In this document: positions 26,554 to 36,741 of the stretch, piece by piece
How the letters are laid out: each line of letters starts with the position of its first letter
Numbering within the stretch: the first letter of the stretch is position 1
Source: Pseudoxanthomonas sp. PXM03
GTDB lineage: Bacteria > Pseudomonadota > Gammaproteobacteria > Xanthomonadales > Xanthomonadaceae
Direction: 5' to 3'
Assembly (NCBI RefSeq): GCF_014852005.1
Contig: NZ_JACVAU010000001.1
Coordinates: forward strand, 1,262,001 to 1,326,000
Length of the DNA stretch: 64,000 nucleotides
Made by a program: the position numbers and the translations under genes
The notes under the pieces: model-generated
Databases searched by the model: none
What the model saw: the letters and a program-made list of their open reading frames with translations, nothing else
Told to the model about the DNA's origin: nothing

Positions 26554-27414
26554 ATGAACACTCTGACCGACACCACGCCCGCCCGGGTGATCCGCACGAT
26601 CCGCGGCCGACCCACGTCCGATGGCGCGGGCGTCAAGCTGACGCGCGTGATCGGCGGCCCCGACCTGCCGGACCTCGATCCGTTCCTGCTGCTGGATGAG
26701 TTCGGCACGGACAAGGCAGAGGACTACCTCGCCGGTTTCCCCGAGCATCCGCACCGTGGCTTCGAGACCGTCACCTACATGCTGGACGGCCGCATGCGCC
26801 ATCGCGACAACCACGGCAACGAGGGCCTGCTGACGCCGGGCGCGGTGCAGTGGATGACGGCGGGCCGGGGCTTGGTGCATTCGGAGATGCCCGAGCAGGA
26901 GTCCGGGCGGATGCGCGGGTTCCAGTTGTGGGTGAACCTGCCGGCGCGCGACAAGATGACGGCGCCGAAGTACCAGGAGTTCGCACCCGAGAAGATCCCG
27001 GTTGCGCACCCGGCCAAGGGCATCGAAGTGAAGGTGATCGCCGGTGCTGTCGGCGATACGCAGGGTCCGATCTCGCAACCGGCCACCGATCCGGTGTACC
27101 TCGACATCGCGCTGCAGCCGGGACATGCGTGGGAGTACACGCTGCCCGTCGGCCACAACGCGTTCGCCTATGTGTTCGAGGGTGCGGTGACGGTGGGCGA
27201 GGGCGACGAAGCCCGCCCGCTGGACACGCACGAGATGGGGGTGCTGGGCGGTGGCGACACGCTGCAGGTGCGTGCCGGCAGCCAGCCGGCGCGGCTGATC
27301 CTGGTGGCGGGCCGGCCGCTGCGCGAACCGGTCATGCGGCATGGCCCCTTCGTGATGAACACACGCCAGGAACTGATGCAGGCCTTCGTCGACTTCCAGG
27401 AAGGCCGGTTCTGA
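26554..27414 (+). CDS. pirin family protein (YhhW/PirA type)
   Basis: A 286-residue bicupin. The N-terminal cupin carries the iron-binding pattern HPHRGFETVTY, followed by H in GNEGLLTPGAVQWMTAGRGLVHSE, as in pirins with quercetin 2,3-dioxygenase-like activity. The physiological role of bacterial pirins is varied (metabolic control, oxidative stress). It lies 155 bases after sad, and AACTGGAGGCACC before the ATG gives a strong ribosome-binding site. A second pirin is at 29038-29901 but the two are different subtypes. Confidence 0.88.
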   Translation: MNTLTDTTPARVIRTIRGRPTSDGAGVKLTRVIGGPDLPDLDPFLLLDEFGTDKAEDYLAGFPEHPHRGFETVTYMLDGRMRHRDNHGNEGLLTPGAVQWMTAGRGLVHSEMPEQESGRMRGFQLWVNLPARDKMTAPKYQEFAPEKIPVAHPAKGIEVKVIAGAVGDTQGPISQPATDPVYLDIALQPGHAWEYTLPVGHNAFAYVFEGAVTVGEGDEARPLDTHEMGVLGGGDTLQVRAGSQPARLILVAGRPLREPVMRHGPFVMNTRQELMQAFVDFQEGRF

Positions 27415-27459
27415 TGCGAAGGGCGGCATGCCTTCCCGTCGAGGATGCCGCCGGTGGCG

Positions 27460-27921
27460 TCAGTTGCCGGCGGAGAGTTGCGCGCTGGCCGCACGCACGT
27501 CGAGTTGCTGGGCCAGCGAAATCATCGAGCTGAGTTCCTGCGCGGAGTCCGCGTTGATCCAGACCTGCGCGTACTGGTCGTCGCCGAGTTCGACCACGGT
27601 GATGCGGCGGGACGCCATGGCCGGTGTGGTTTCCTGTCCGCCCAGGTCCAGCTTGTACCAGTAGATCTCCTCGCCGGAGAACGTGCTCTCTTCTTCGCGA
27701 AGGCGCCGTTCCAGGCGGATCTTCGGATCGCGCGAGGTCAGCATCACGTTCAGTACCTGGCGTCCATCGGCGGTGATCGCCTTGCAGGCGATGAAGCTGG
27801 CATCGGCACGCTGTTCCCACTGCAGGCCGGCGCTGGCGGGCAGGGTGGGGCACGAGGGTGCAGCCTGCGCCCACGCGGAGGCGGAAAAGAGGGCAAGGCA
27901 AACTGCAATCACGGTCTTCAT
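27460..27921 (-). CDS. exported hypothetical protein
   Basis: A 153-residue protein with a clear signal peptide (MKTVIAVCLALFSASAWAQA, cleavage near residue 19-20). The mature part has two cysteines (CP near the new N-terminus and FIACKA), which may form a disulfide, and a beta-strand-rich middle. I do not recognise a family. It stands alone between a pirin gene and aqpZ. The ATG at 27921 is fixed by the signal peptide. Confidence 0.7.
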   Translation of the reverse strand: MKTVIAVCLALFSASAWAQAAPSCPTLPASAGLQWEQRADASFIACKAITADGRQVLNVMLTSRDPKIRLERRLREEESTFSGEEIYWYKLDLGGQETTPAMASRRITVVELGDDQYAQVWINADSAQELSSMISLAQQLDVRAASAQLSAGN

Positions 27922-28130
27922 GGATATCCCCTGGGTGGAGCGCCCCGGTAGGCGGAGCCAACTCGTCCGCGCGTCGTGGCAGGCCGCGTGCGGCCGCTGC
28001 GTAGTCCCCTGGCATTCCACGACGTCGGCTGCCGTTTTCCCCCGGCAGTTGACCCGACCATAGCCCATGCTGCGTCGCAAAACAACGCAAGCGATGGCCG
28101 AACGGCGACACCCGTCACGCCGCAGGTCGG

Positions 28131-28159
28131 GCCTGTGCCCGGTGGTTACGGGCACAGGC
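28131..28159 (-). terminator. hairpin after aqpZ
   Basis: GCCTGTGCCC (28131-28140) and GGGCACAGGC (28150-28159) form a perfect 10-bp stem with a 9-base loop, 8 bases after the aqpZ stop codon. There is no T-tract on the downstream side, so it may end or protect the aqpZ message rather than act as a classical intrinsic terminator. Confidence 0.45.
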
Positions 28160-28167
28160 TGCAGGGC

Positions 28168-28890
28168 TCAGTCGCGATCCCGTCCCATCCAGCCGTAGAG
28201 CATGCCGCCGATCAGGCCGCCCAGGATCGGGGCCAGCCAGAACAGCCACAACTGCCCGATGGCCGCCGGGCCGGCGAACAACGCCACTGCGGTGGAGCGT
28301 GCCGGGTTCACCGACGTATTGGTGACCGGGATGCTGATCAAGTGGATCAGGGTCAGCGCCAAACCGATCGCGATCGGTGCGAAGCCGGTGGGCGCGCGTC
28401 CATGGGTCGAACCCATGATGACGATCAGGAAGAACGCCGTGAGCACCACTTCGGTCAGGAATGCCGCCGCCACCGAGTAACCGCCGGGCGACATCGCGCC
28501 ATAGCCGTTGCTGGCGAATGCGCCCGCCGCGTTAGGATCGACCGCGAAGGCCGGATTGCCGCTGGCGATCTGCCACAGGATGAAGCCGGCCGCGAGGCCG
28601 CCGAGCACCTGCGCCACGATGTACGGCACCAGCTCCTTGACCGGGAACCGGCCACCCGCCCACAGCCCGAAACTCACCGCGGGGTTGAAGTGCCCGCCCG
28701 AGATATGGCCGAACGCGTACGCGCCTGTAAGCACAGTCAGGCCGAACGCCAGTGCCACGCCGAGAAAGCCGATGCCGAGCGGGTTGCCGTCACCGCCGAA
28801 ATGCGCTGCCAGTACCGCGCTGCCGCAGCCGCCCAGCACCAACCAGAATGTCCCCAGGAACTCCGCCGCGAGTTTCTTTGCCAGACTCAT
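28168..28890 (-). CDS. aqpZ: aquaporin Z
   Basis: A 240-residue member of the major intrinsic protein family with six membrane segments and both half-helix NPA motifs (HFNPAV at 69-71, SVNPAR at 195-197). The [19 protein letters not shown] start and SVNPARS are typical of the water-selective AqpZ. It sits in the inner membrane and passes water rapidly in osmotic shifts. The ATG at 28890 ([10 protein letters not shown]) is preferred; upstream ATG at 28902 and GTG at 28920 are possible. Confidence 0.94.
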   Translation of the reverse strand: MSLAKKLAAEFLGTFWLVLGGCGSAVLAAHFGGDGNPLGIGFLGVALAFGLTVLTGAYAFGHISGGHFNPAVSFGLWAGGRFPVKELVPYIVAQVLGGLAAGFILWQIASGNPAFAVDPNAAGAFASNGYGAMSPGGYSVAAAFLTEVVLTAFFLIVIMGSTHGRAPTGFAPIAIGLALTLIHLISIPVTNTSVNPARSTAVALFAGPAAIGQLWLFWLAPILGGLIGGMLYGWMGRDRD

Positions 28891-29037
28891 GCCCGCCCCC
28901 ATTGGTGTGCGTCCCGTCACATGACGGTGCGCGCACGATAGCGGAAGCCGCTCGCTGCAAGTGTTTGCTTTGCGTTATGCCGGGCGCATTCAAACGGCAA
29001 TGAAGGAAGTGTCACATTCGCGGCGAGCCCGGGTCCA

Positions 29038-29901
29038 TCAGCGTTCGGGCAGGGGAATAAACTCGGTTTCGCCAGGTACGTGGCCGAAGCGACCGTCCAG
29101 CCAGTCCTGCTTGGCCTGTTCGATGCGCTCCTTCGAACTGGAGACGAAGTTCCACCAGATATGGCGGGGCGCGTCGAGCGGTTCTCCGCCCATCAGCAGG
29201 CCCTTGAGCGGTGTCTTCGCACGCAGCACCGGTCGGGTGCCACGCTCGAACACCACCAGGTGCTTCTCCGGGATGTCGGCGCCGTCCACCTGGGCGTCGC
29301 CCTCGAGGATGTAGAGCGCGCGTTCGGCGTGGCCGTTGTCGATCTCCAGTTCCGCGTCCGGCTGCAGGTCGACGGCGACATTGAACGTGCCGCTGAATAC
29401 CTTTACCGGCGACTCCTCCCCATACGCATGGCCGGCGATGACGCGCAACCGGACGCCCGGGCGTTCCAGCACCGGCAGCGTGGCCGCCGTGTGGTGGTGG
29501 AACTCGGGCGCGACCTCTTCGTACGACGTCGGCAGTGCCACCCAGGTCTGCATGCCGTGCACCGTGTGCTGGCCGGTGCGGATATCCCCCGGCGTGCGTT
29601 CGGAGTGGGCGATGCCGCGGCCGGCGGTCATCCAGTTGACGTCGCCGGGCGTGATCACCTGTTCCGAACCCAGCGTGTCCTTGTGGTTGATCGCGCCGGA
29701 CCAGAGGAACGTCACCGTGGCCAAGCCGATGTGCGGATGCGGGCGGACATCGATACCGCGCCCGGGCTCGAACACCGCCGGCCCCATGTGGTCGACGAAT
29801 ACGAACGGCCCCACGCTGCGGGCCTGCAGGCTGGGTACCGCGCGGCGCACGTTGAAGCCGCCGCCGAGGTCGTGCACGCGGGGAGCGATGATCGTGGTCA
29901 T
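29038..29901 (-). CDS. pirin family protein
   Basis: A 287-residue bicupin with the pirin iron site HPHIGLATVTF and GRGIAHSERTP in the N-terminal cupin, and the C-terminal pirin_C domain. It begins MTTIIAPRVHDLGGGFNVRR, a typical pirin start. Function is unknown beyond the family (Fe-dependent, sometimes quercetinase or enzyme modulator). It is separated from aqpZ by 147 bases and reads in the same direction as nfi upstream of it. Confidence 0.9.
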   Translation of the reverse strand: MTTIIAPRVHDLGGGFNVRRAVPSLQARSVGPFVFVDHMGPAVFEPGRGIDVRPHPHIGLATVTFLWSGAINHKDTLGSEQVITPGDVNWMTAGRGIAHSERTPGDIRTGQHTVHGMQTWVALPTSYEEVAPEFHHHTAATLPVLERPGVRLRVIAGHAYGEESPVKVFSGTFNVAVDLQPDAELEIDNGHAERALYILEGDAQVDGADIPEKHLVVFERGTRPVLRAKTPLKGLLMGGEPLDAPRHIWWNFVSSSKERIEQAKQDWLDGRFGHVPGETEFIPLPER

Positions 29902-30024
29902 GGGGGCGTCCTGATCGGGGTGGGCGGAAGCATCGCACGCGGGGGCGTGGCGCCGGCAGACGATACGGAAACGATCCGTTGCAGCGCATCCCCCATCAAG
30001 GGCATGAGCCGACACCGGTCGCCG

Positions 30025-30690
30025 TCAGTCCCGTCGCGATGCCAACCGGTCGGCCAGCCGCGTGGGTTCGGGCAGGCGATAGCCCCGCAAGGTCCGCAGA
30101 ACGCCGTCGAGCGCGCCCTGCATCGATACCCGGTGGCCGGGCGACACGATCAGCGGATTGCAACGGAGCTTGCTGCGCAGTGCCCAGCCGATCTGCTCGC
30201 CGCGATGGATGAGCGGCGTGCGCTCTCCGGGCGTAGCGCCGAGCGCATCGTGCTTGCCGCACAGCACGTTCTTCGCCACGCCGATGCTGGGCAGTCCGGT
30301 CACCACGCCGAAATGCGCGGCGATGCCCAGCCGGCGCGGATGCGCGATGCCCTGGCCATCGATGAAGGCCAGATCCGGCGCGTGCGGCAGGCGTTCCAGC
30401 GCCGCCACCAGCGCGGGCAGTTCGCGGAAGCTCAGCAGGCCGGGGACGTAGGGCATGGAGGTGGGGACGCGCACCACCTCCGATGCGACGGGTTGCAACG
30501 TGTCGGCGGCGAGCAGCACGGCAGCGGCGCGCGTGATGGCGCCTTCGTCTTCGAAACCGACATCGAATCCCGCCAGCCAGCGTGGTACGTCGGGCCTGTC
30601 GTCGCGCAGCACGACTTCCGTCGCCAGCAGCTCCTGCAGCCGGCGTGCGTGCGCGATGCTGCCATCCCAGTCGCCGAACAGGGCCTTCAT
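30025..30690 (-). CDS. nfi: endonuclease V (deoxyinosine 3' endonuclease)
   Basis: A 221-residue protein with the endonuclease V motifs: catalytic D43 in AGFDVGF, the [11 protein letters not shown] wedge motif, [14 protein letters not shown] and the GVAKN segment. It nicks DNA one base 3' of deoxyinosine formed by adenine deamination. Length agrees with E. coli Nfi (223). The start codon overlaps the stop of the phosphatase gene by four bases (ATGA), so the two are probably translated together. Confidence 0.93.
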   Translation of the reverse strand: MKALFGDWDGSIAHARRLQELLATEVVLRDDRPDVPRWLAGFDVGFEDEGAITRAAAVLLAADTLQPVASEVVRVPTSMPYVPGLLSFRELPALVAALERLPHAPDLAFIDGQGIAHPRRLGIAAHFGVVTGLPSIGVAKNVLCGKHDALGATPGERTPLIHRGEQIGWALRSKLRCNPLIVSPGHRVSMQGALDGVLRTLRGYRLPEPTRLADRLASRRD

Positions 30691-31235
30691 CGCGCGGTCG
30701 GTGCGCCGTAGCGCTGCACCTCGAGGGTTGCCGGCCGATCGGCATGCACACGGACGATGGAGACGCGGTCGTACTCCGTCTCCTCCATCGGCGCCGCGGC
30801 GCATCCGCACAAGGCGGCAACCAGGTCGGGCACGGTGTTGCTGTGGCCCACCACCAGTACGGTGCCGGCGCGATGCCGCTGTTTCCACTGCGCGGCGACT
30901 TCACCGGCCGGGCCACGCGCGTAGTACGCCTCTACCGGCAATCCGTGGGCGGTGGCGGCCGGATGCGCGGTCTGGCGGGTGCGGCGAAACTCGGTGGCAT
31001 ATACCGCGACGAGCGGGACATCGTGCAGGCGTTGGGCCAGTGCATCGGCGCGGGCCAGGCCGGCGGCGGAGAGACTCGGATTCTCCGGGTCGTCGGTGGC
31101 CTTTTCGGCGTGCCGCACCACGATGAAGGTCAGGGGGGCCGAGGCGGCCTCCCGCGCCGGTCCGGAAGCGCAGGCAGCGAGCAACGGGAGCATGAGCAGC
31201 AGGGCGAAAAAGCGGAGCAGGTACGGCAGGCGCAT
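30687..31235 (-). CDS. histidine phosphatase family lipoprotein
   Basis: A 182-residue protein with a lipoprotein signal (lipobox LAAC near residue 21) and a histidine phosphatase (phosphoglycerate mutase-like) fold. The catalytic RHAEK (R41-H42) and the distal VVGHSN histidine are present. The substrate is unknown; secreted relatives hydrolyse phosphate monoesters. It is translationally coupled to nfi. The ATG at 31235 has GGGA five bases upstream; ATG at 31250 would add five residues. Confidence 0.83.
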   Translation of the reverse strand: MRLPYLLRFFALLLMLPLLAACASGPAREAASAPLTFIVVRHAEKATDDPENPSLSAAGLARADALAQRLHDVPLVAVYATEFRRTRQTAHPAATAHGLPVEAYYARGPAGEVAAQWKQRHRAGTVLVVGHSNTVPDLVAALCGCAAAPMEETEYDRVSIVRVHADRPATLEVQRYGAPTAR

Positions 31236-31351
31236 GGCAATCCCGGACATGACGGAGGCATCGAGCGTGCAACGGTGGGCAGGACCGCGCAAGCGGTGTC
31301 CTCACACGGCTGCGGCTACGATAAGGCTCCATGCGTGAAGAAGGGGGCACC

Positions 31352-32902
31352 ATGCGCAGGTGGTTGCGTCGGCTGGGTATCCTGCTGTTGATCCTGGTGG
31401 TGGCGTCGTGCACGGCGCTGTACAGCTACGGAAGGTTCGCCGAGGCCGCGCGCGGACCTGCCTCGATGTCGCTGCCGATCGCCGCCGATGCCACGCCGCT
31501 CGACCGCGCCATCGCGCCCTTGCTGCGCGAGCATCCGGGGCGGAGCGGGATGGCCCTGTTGCAGGACAACCTGGACGCCTTCACCGTGCGTGCCGCCACG
31601 GCGCGCGCGGCAGGCCGCAGCCTGGACCTGCAGTACTACATCTGGAACCAGGACTTCACCGGCAACCTGCTGAGCTACGAGGCCCTGCGCGCGGCCGATC
31701 GCGGCGTGCGCGTGCGCCTGCTGCTGGACGACATGACCGCGCATGGCAAGGATTCCCAGCTCGCCGCACTGGATGCGCATGCCAACATCGAGGTGCGCCT
31801 GTTCAATCCCTCGCGCAGTCGTGCCGGCGTGCTGGGCCGTGCCAGCGAGATGCTGTTGCGCCCGGTCAGCATGAACCGCCGCATGCACAACAAGGCCTGG
31901 ATTGCCGATGGACGCGTGGCGGTCGTGGGTGGCCGCAACGTGGGCGACGAGTATTTCGACGCCGCCGCGCAGACCAATTTCCTCGATCTGGATGCGGCAC
32001 TCATCGGACCTGCGGTCGCGCAGGCAGCGGCGATCTTCGACGACTTCTGGAACAGCGCCTCGGTCATTCCACTCGCAGCGCTGACGACCGCGGAGGAGGG
32101 CGCACTGGAGCGGCTGCGCGAGAACGGCGATGCCGGGTATGCGTCCGCACAGGCGGGCGACTACGTGGCGAGGTTGCGGCGTTCCCCCGGCGTCCGCGCG
32201 CTGGTGGGGGGCACTACGCTGCACTGGCTGGATGACGTGGGTGTGTATTCCGATCCCGCCTCCAAGGGCCAAGGGGAAGGACAGGGCCAGTGGCTGGTCC
32301 ATCGGCTGGGCAGGGCGATGGGCGAGGCCAAGCGCCAGCTGCGGGTGATCTCGCCGTACTTCGTGCCGGGCGACGAAGGCGCGCGCTGGCTGGTGGCCAG
32401 GCGCGCGCAGGGCGTGGACGTCGGCGTGCTGACGAACTCGCTTGCTGCCAACGACGTCATGGCCGTGCATGGGGGTTACGCACCCTATCGCGTAGCGTTG
32501 CTGGAAGGCGGGGTGACGCTGTTCGAGCTGATGCCGCATGGCGAACAGGACAGCAGCCTGTTCGGTTCCAGCGGTGCCAGCCTGCATACGAAGGCGTTCG
32601 TCGTGGACGATGACGCCGGCTTCATCGGTTCCTTCAACCTCGACCCGCGCTCGGTCAACCTCAACACCGAGATGGGCGTGCTGTTCCGCGATCGCGGTGC
32701 TGCCGCCGCGCTGCTGCGCAGCTACCAGGCCAAGATCGCACCCGACCGGAGTTATCGCGTGTCCCTGAAAGATGGCGCGCTGCGCTGGGAGGACGCGTCC
32801 ACGCAGCCGCCGAAGGTGTGGGAGCGTGAACCGGAAGCGAGCGCGTGGCGCCGATGGGTGGCGCGTGCCGTCGGCTGGCTGCCGATCGAATCGCAGCTGT
32901 AG
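31352..32902 (+). CDS. phospholipase D family protein (cardiolipin synthase-like)
   Basis: A 516-residue protein with an N-terminal hydrophobic anchor ending in VVASC, a probable lipoprotein signal. It has two HxKxxxxD catalytic motifs, MHNKAWIAD and LHTKAFVVD, the latter followed by GSFNLDPRS. This pattern is shared by periplasmic PLD-like proteins related to cardiolipin synthase C (ClsC/YmdC). It may transfer phosphatidyl groups between lipids, but the substrate is not proven. The ATG at 31352 follows a strong AAGGGGG site; ATG at 31331 is weaker. Confidence 0.85.
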   Translation: MRRWLRRLGILLLILVVASCTALYSYGRFAEAARGPASMSLPIAADATPLDRAIAPLLREHPGRSGMALLQDNLDAFTVRAATARAAGRSLDLQYYIWNQDFTGNLLSYEALRAADRGVRVRLLLDDMTAHGKDSQLAALDAHANIEVRLFNPSRSRAGVLGRASEMLLRPVSMNRRMHNKAWIADGRVAVVGGRNVGDEYFDAAAQTNFLDLDAALIGPAVAQAAAIFDDFWNSASVIPLAALTTAEEGALERLRENGDAGYASAQAGDYVARLRRSPGVRALVGGTTLHWLDDVGVYSDPASKGQGEGQGQWLVHRLGRAMGEAKRQLRVISPYFVPGDEGARWLVARRAQGVDVGVLTNSLAANDVMAVHGGYAPYRVALLEGGVTLFELMPHGEQDSSLFGSSGASLHTKAFVVDDDAGFIGSFNLDPRSVNLNTEMGVLFRDRGAAAALLRSYQAKIAPDRSYRVSLKDGALRWEDASTQPPKVWEREPEASAWRRWVARAVGWLPIESQL

Positions 32903-32947
32903 CGCCAGGGTCGCACGCGGTCGCGACGGATTGCATCGCCTCACCCC

Positions 32948-33036
32948 CGTAGGAAGGGCTTCAGCACCGATGCTTCTTCCTGCTTCGTCGTCCCTCACCT
33001 GACCGAAAAAAATCGGGGCTGGAGCCCCTCCTGCAA
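32948..33036. repeat. decayed TGTAGGAG-type inverted repeat
   Basis: CCGTAGGAAGGGCTTCAGCA (from 32948) and ATCGGGGCTGGAGCCCCTCC with TGCAAGG (to 33036) resemble the arms of the 6512-6580 element with several substitutions. It lies between the PLD gene and mfd, which converge here. A solitary half, AAAGCCCCTCCTGCAG, is also seen near 26443-26458. Confidence 0.55.
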
Positions 33037-33049
33037 GGGCCAAGTTGCA

Positions 33050-36000
33050 TCACACCGCCAGCGTGGTCAGCAATGCCTTGGCCGCATTGAAACGGTCGGG
33101 CGCCTCCGGCAGCGGCACCTTGATGCGCAGCTTGTCCGGACCCTCCATCGTGTAGAGCTTGGGTTGCTTCTGGATCAGCTGGATCACGGCCATCGGGTCG
33201 ATCTTCGGCTTGGCCTCGAAGACGATGCGGCCGCCATGCTCGCCGAGTTCCAGCTTGCGTATGCCCATCTCGTTCGCGGCGAGTTTCAGTTCCGCCGTGG
33301 CGAACAGGTACTTGGCCGGATCCGGCAGCAGGCCGAAGCGGTCGATCATCTCCACCTGCAGGTCGCGCAGTTCCTCCTTGTCGCGCGCGCTGCTGATGCG
33401 CTTGTACAGCGTCAGGCGCGTGTGCACGTCGGGCAGGTAGTCGTCCGGGATCAGCGACGGCACGTTCAACTCAACCTCGGCGCCGCGGCGCTCCTGGCCC
33501 AGGTCCACGTCGGGCAGGTGGCCGGCCTTGATCGAACGCACCGCGCGCTCGAGCAGTTCGGTGTACAGGCTGAAGCCCACCTCGGCCATCTGGCCGCTCT
33601 GGTCCTCGCCCAGCAGTTCACCGGCGCCGCGGATTTCAAGATCGTGCGTGGCCAACGTGAAGCCGGCGCCCAGTTCGTCCATCGAGGCGATGGCTTCCAG
33701 CCGGCGTTGCGCATCGGCGGTGATGCTGCGCTTGTCCGGCACCACGAGGTACGCGTAGCTGCGGTGGTGCGAACGGCCGACGCGGCCGCGCAACTGGTGC
33801 AGCTGCGCCAGGCCGAACTTGTCGGCGCGGTTCATGATGATGGTGTTCGCATTCGGGATGTCGATGCCCGATTCGATGATGGTCGTGCACAGCAGCACGT
33901 TGAAGCGCTGCTTCTGGAAATCCAGCATCACCTGTTCCAGCTCGCGTTCCGGCATCTGCCCGTGCGCGACGCCGATGCGTGCTTCGGGCACCAGCTCCTG
34001 CAGGTCGCGCTGCATGCGGCCGATGCTCTCCACGTCGTTGTGCAGGAAGTACACCTGGCCGCCACGCGCGAGTTCGCGCTGGAAGGCCTCCTTCAGCATG
34101 GCCGCGTCCCACGGCGTGACGAAGGTCTGCACCGCCATGCGGTTGGCCGGCGGGGTGGCGATGATGGACAGGTCGCGCAGGCCGGCCATCGCCATGTTGA
34201 GCGTGCGCGGGATGGGCGTGGCGGTCAGCGTCAGCAGGTGCACGTTCGCGCGCAACGCCTTCAGCGCTTCCTTCTGGCGCACGCCGAACCGCTGCTCCTC
34301 GTCCACGATCACCAGCCCGAGGTCCTTGAACTTCACGTCCGACTGCAGCAGGCGATGCGTGCCGACGATGACGTCCAGCTTGCCTTCCGCCAGGCGGTCG
34401 AGCTCGGCCTTGATCTCCTTGGTGGTCTTGAAGCGCGACAGGACCTCCACCTTCAGCGGCCAGTCGGCGAAGCGGTCGCGGAAGTTGCGGTAGTGCTGCT
34501 CGGCCAGCAGCGTGGTCGGCACCAGCACCGCCACCTGCTTGCCGGCGCTGGCCGCAGCGAAGGCGGCGCGCACGGCCACCTCGGTCTTGCCGAAGCCGAC
34601 GTCGCCGCAGACCACGCGGTCCATCGGCTGACTGCTGGCCAGGTCGCGGATGACCGCTTCGATGGCATGGTGCTGGTCGGGTGTCTCCTCGAACGGAAAG
34701 CCTGCCGCGAACGGCTCGTACATCGCGCGGTCCAGGTGCAGCGCCAGGCCGGCGCGGGCCTGCCGGCGCGCCTGGATCTCGAGCAGCTCGGCGGCCACGT
34801 CGCGCACCTTCTCCGCCGCCTTCTTCTTCGCCCTGGCCCAGGCTTCGCCCCCGAGCGAATGCAGCGGTGCCGTTTCCACCGACGCGCCCGAATAACGGCT
34901 GATCAGGTGCAACTGCGCGACCGGCACGTACAGGCGGTCGCCCTTGGCGTATTCGATCTCGAGGAACTCGCCCGGCATGCCGCCCACGTCCATCGCGATC
35001 AGGCCGCGATAACGGCCCACGCCATGATCCTCGTGGACGATGGGCGCGCCCTCGGTCAGCTCGCCGAGGTCGCGGATGATCGCTTCCGGTTCGCGGCCGG
35101 TGCGCTTGCGCCGGTGCGCCTGGGTGGCGCGCTCGGGGAACAACTGGCGTTCGGTGAGTACCGCGATGCGCGGGTCGTCGAGGGCGAAGCCGTCGGCGAG
35201 CGGCGCCACTGCAATGGCGAAGCGCGGAAGCCCCTCTCCCCCCGGAAGAGGGGTTGGGGTGAGGGTGCGGAACGTGCGCGATGGCTCCGTCGTCGAGATC
35301 TCCGCCGCACCCTCATCCGGCGCTTCGCGCCACCTTCTCCCGGCGGGAGAAGGGAGAAAGGCGCTGAAGTCGGCGACCACCATTGGCTTCAGTTCCGCCG
35401 CCTGCAGCACTTCCAGCAGCGCTTCGCGCCGACCCGGCGAGTCGGCGGCGATCAGCACGCGGCCCGGGTAGTGGCCGAGGAACGATTTCAGCGCGTCGCC
35501 CGCAGGCGCGTCCTTCGCCGCGACCGGCAGCGGCGGCAACGGCTGGTCGCCCAGCGGCAGCGCATCGGCCTGCCGGCTGTGCTGCGCGCCGCAGACTTCG
35601 ATGCGCGCACGCTGGTTGAGTTGCTCGCGCAGGCCGTCCGGTGACAGGTACAGCTCGTCCGGCGGCAGCAGCGGGCGTTCGATGTCGTGGCGGCGCTGCT
35701 CGTAGCGGTTGCGGGTCTGTGCCCAGAAGGCCTCGGCGGCTTCACCGAAGCCATCGGTGAGCACGGGCAGCGTGTTTTCCTGCAGGTAGTCGAACAGCGT
35801 GGAGGTCTGGTCGAAGAACAGCGGCAGGTAGTACTCCACGCCCGCCGGTGCCAGCCCGGACTTCAGATCCTGATACAGGGCACTGCGGCGCGTGTCCACG
35901 TCGAAGCGGTCGCGCAGCAGCGTCATCGCGCGCTCCACCGAACGCTCGTTCAGGGGTACTTCGCGCCCGGGCAGCAATTGCACGGCATCGGTCCTGTCGA

Positions 36001-36637
36001 GCGAGCGCTGGCTTTCCGGATCGAAATGGCGGATCGAGTCGATGCTGTCGTCGAGCAGTTCGATCCGCAGCGGCGCCTCCGCGCCCATCGGATAGACATC
36101 CAGCAGGCCGCCACGCACGGCGAAGTCGCCCGGGTCCAGTACCTGCGGCACGTGCCGGTAGCTGGCCGCTTCGAGCCGGCGCTTTTCGGCGTCGAAGTCC
36201 AGGCGCTGCCCGACGCGATAGTCGAAGCTGCCGCCGACGATGTGGCGCAGCGGCGACAGGCGCTGCATCAGCGTCTGCACAGGCACGACCACGATCGCGC
36301 GCGACAGCGTCGGCAGGCGGTGCAGCGCGGACAGGCGCTGCGACACGATGTCCGGGTGCGGGCTGAACTGGTCGTACGGCAACGTCTCCCAGTCCGGGAA
36401 CGGCACCACCGGCACGTCGGCTGTCGTGCCCAATAGCGTGTGCAGGTCCGCTTCCAGCTGGTGCGCCTCGTGGTTGTCGCGCGCGACCACCAGCACCGGG
36501 CCGGGATGCGCGCGTGCGGCCGCGGCGATGGACCAGGCCAGCGCGGTGGGCGACGAAGGCGCGCGCCACCAGGCACGGGATTGGCCGCCACGAGGCAGTG
36601 GCGGAGCGGGCAGGGCAGGTTTCTTGGTATCGGTCAT
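33050..36637 (-). CDS. mfd: transcription-repair coupling factor Mfd
   Basis: A 1195-residue DNA translocase that removes RNA polymerase stalled at lesions and recruits UvrA. The N-terminal UvrB-like region, the RNA polymerase-interacting domain, and the RecG-like translocase with Walker A GFGKTE (about residue 680) and DEEQ (about 778) are all present, ending in the TRCF C-terminal domain. E. coli Mfd has 1148 residues. Most of the extra length is a stretch at about residues 428-470, encoded by a palindromic repeat doublet (35230-35356) read in frame; it lies before the ERQLFPERA segment, outside known catalytic motifs. The frame is open throughout, so the protein is probably functional. Confidence 0.95.
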   Translation of the reverse strand: MTDTKKPALPAPPLPRGGQSRAWWRAPSSPTALAWSIAAAARAHPGPVLVVARDNHEAHQLEADLHTLLGTTADVPVVPFPDWETLPYDQFSPHPDIVSQRLSALHRLPTLSRAIVVVPVQTLMQRLSPLRHIVGGSFDYRVGQRLDFDAEKRRLEAASYRHVPQVLDPGDFAVRGGLLDVYPMGAEAPLRIELLDDSIDSIRHFDPESQRSLDRTDAVQLLPGREVPLNERSVERAMTLLRDRFDVDTRRSALYQDLKSGLAPAGVEYYLPLFFDQTSTLFDYLQENTLPVLTDGFGEAAEAFWAQTRNRYEQRRHDIERPLLPPDELYLSPDGLREQLNQRARIEVCGAQHSRQADALPLGDQPLPPLPVAAKDAPAGDALKSFLGHYPGRVLIAADSPGRREALLEVLQAAELKPMVVADFSAFLPSPAGRRWREAPDEGAAEISTTEPSRTFRTLTPTPLPGGEGLPRFAIAVAPLADGFALDDPRIAVLTERQLFPERATQAHRRKRTGREPEAIIRDLGELTEGAPIVHEDHGVGRYRGLIAMDVGGMPGEFLEIEYAKGDRLYVPVAQLHLISRYSGASVETAPLHSLGGEAWARAKKKAAEKVRDVAAELLEIQARRQARAGLALHLDRAMYEPFAAGFPFEETPDQHHAIEAVIRDLASSQPMDRVVCGDVGFGKTEVAVRAAFAAASAGKQVAVLVPTTLLAEQHYRNFRDRFADWPLKVEVLSRFKTTKEIKAELDRLAEGKLDVIVGTHRLLQSDVKFKDLGLVIVDEEQRFGVRQKEALKALRANVHLLTLTATPIPRTLNMAMAGLRDLSIIATPPANRMAVQTFVTPWDAAMLKEAFQRELARGGQVYFLHNDVESIGRMQRDLQELVPEARIGVAHGQMPERELEQVMLDFQKQRFNVLLCTTIIESGIDIPNANTIIMNRADKFGLAQLHQLRGRVGRSHHRSYAYLVVPDKRSITADAQRRLEAIASMDELGAGFTLATHDLEIRGAGELLGEDQSGQMAEVGFSLYTELLERAVRSIKAGHLPDVDLGQERRGAEVELNVPSLIPDDYLPDVHTRLTLYKRISSARDKEELRDLQVEMIDRFGLLPDPAKYLFATAELKLAANEMGIRKLELGEHGGRIVFEAKPKIDPMAVIQLIQKQPKLYTMEGPDKLRIKVPLPEAPDRFNAAKALLTTLAV
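35230..35356. repeat. palindromic repeat doublet inside mfd (copy E)
   Basis: Arm one (35230-35266) CCCCTCTCCCCCCGGAAGAG with GGTTGGGGTGAGGG, and arm two (35310-35356) CCCTCATCCGGCGCTTCGCG with the CCTTCTCCC/GGGAGAAGG hairpin, match copy B in order, spacing and length. Unlike all other copies it lies inside a coding sequence. On the mfd strand it encodes SPAGRRWREAPDEGAAE at the start and TLTPTPLPGGEGL at the end, without stop codon or frame change. Confidence 0.93.
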
Positions 36638-36741
36638 GGGTACACAAAACAGCGGCAGCGCCGGACACCGTGGGGTACCCAGCGCGAAGGGAGGTGGAGT
36701 TTACCAAGCGCGCGCCGGCTGGCCGTCACGCCCGGCTGGGG

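Noticed and set aside
33164..35644. An 826-codon open frame antisense to mfd on the plus strand
   Set aside because: It is His/Gln/Val/Asp-rich with no recognisable motif, lies wholly opposite a conserved gene, and is what strong third-position GC bias creates in the opposite frame.
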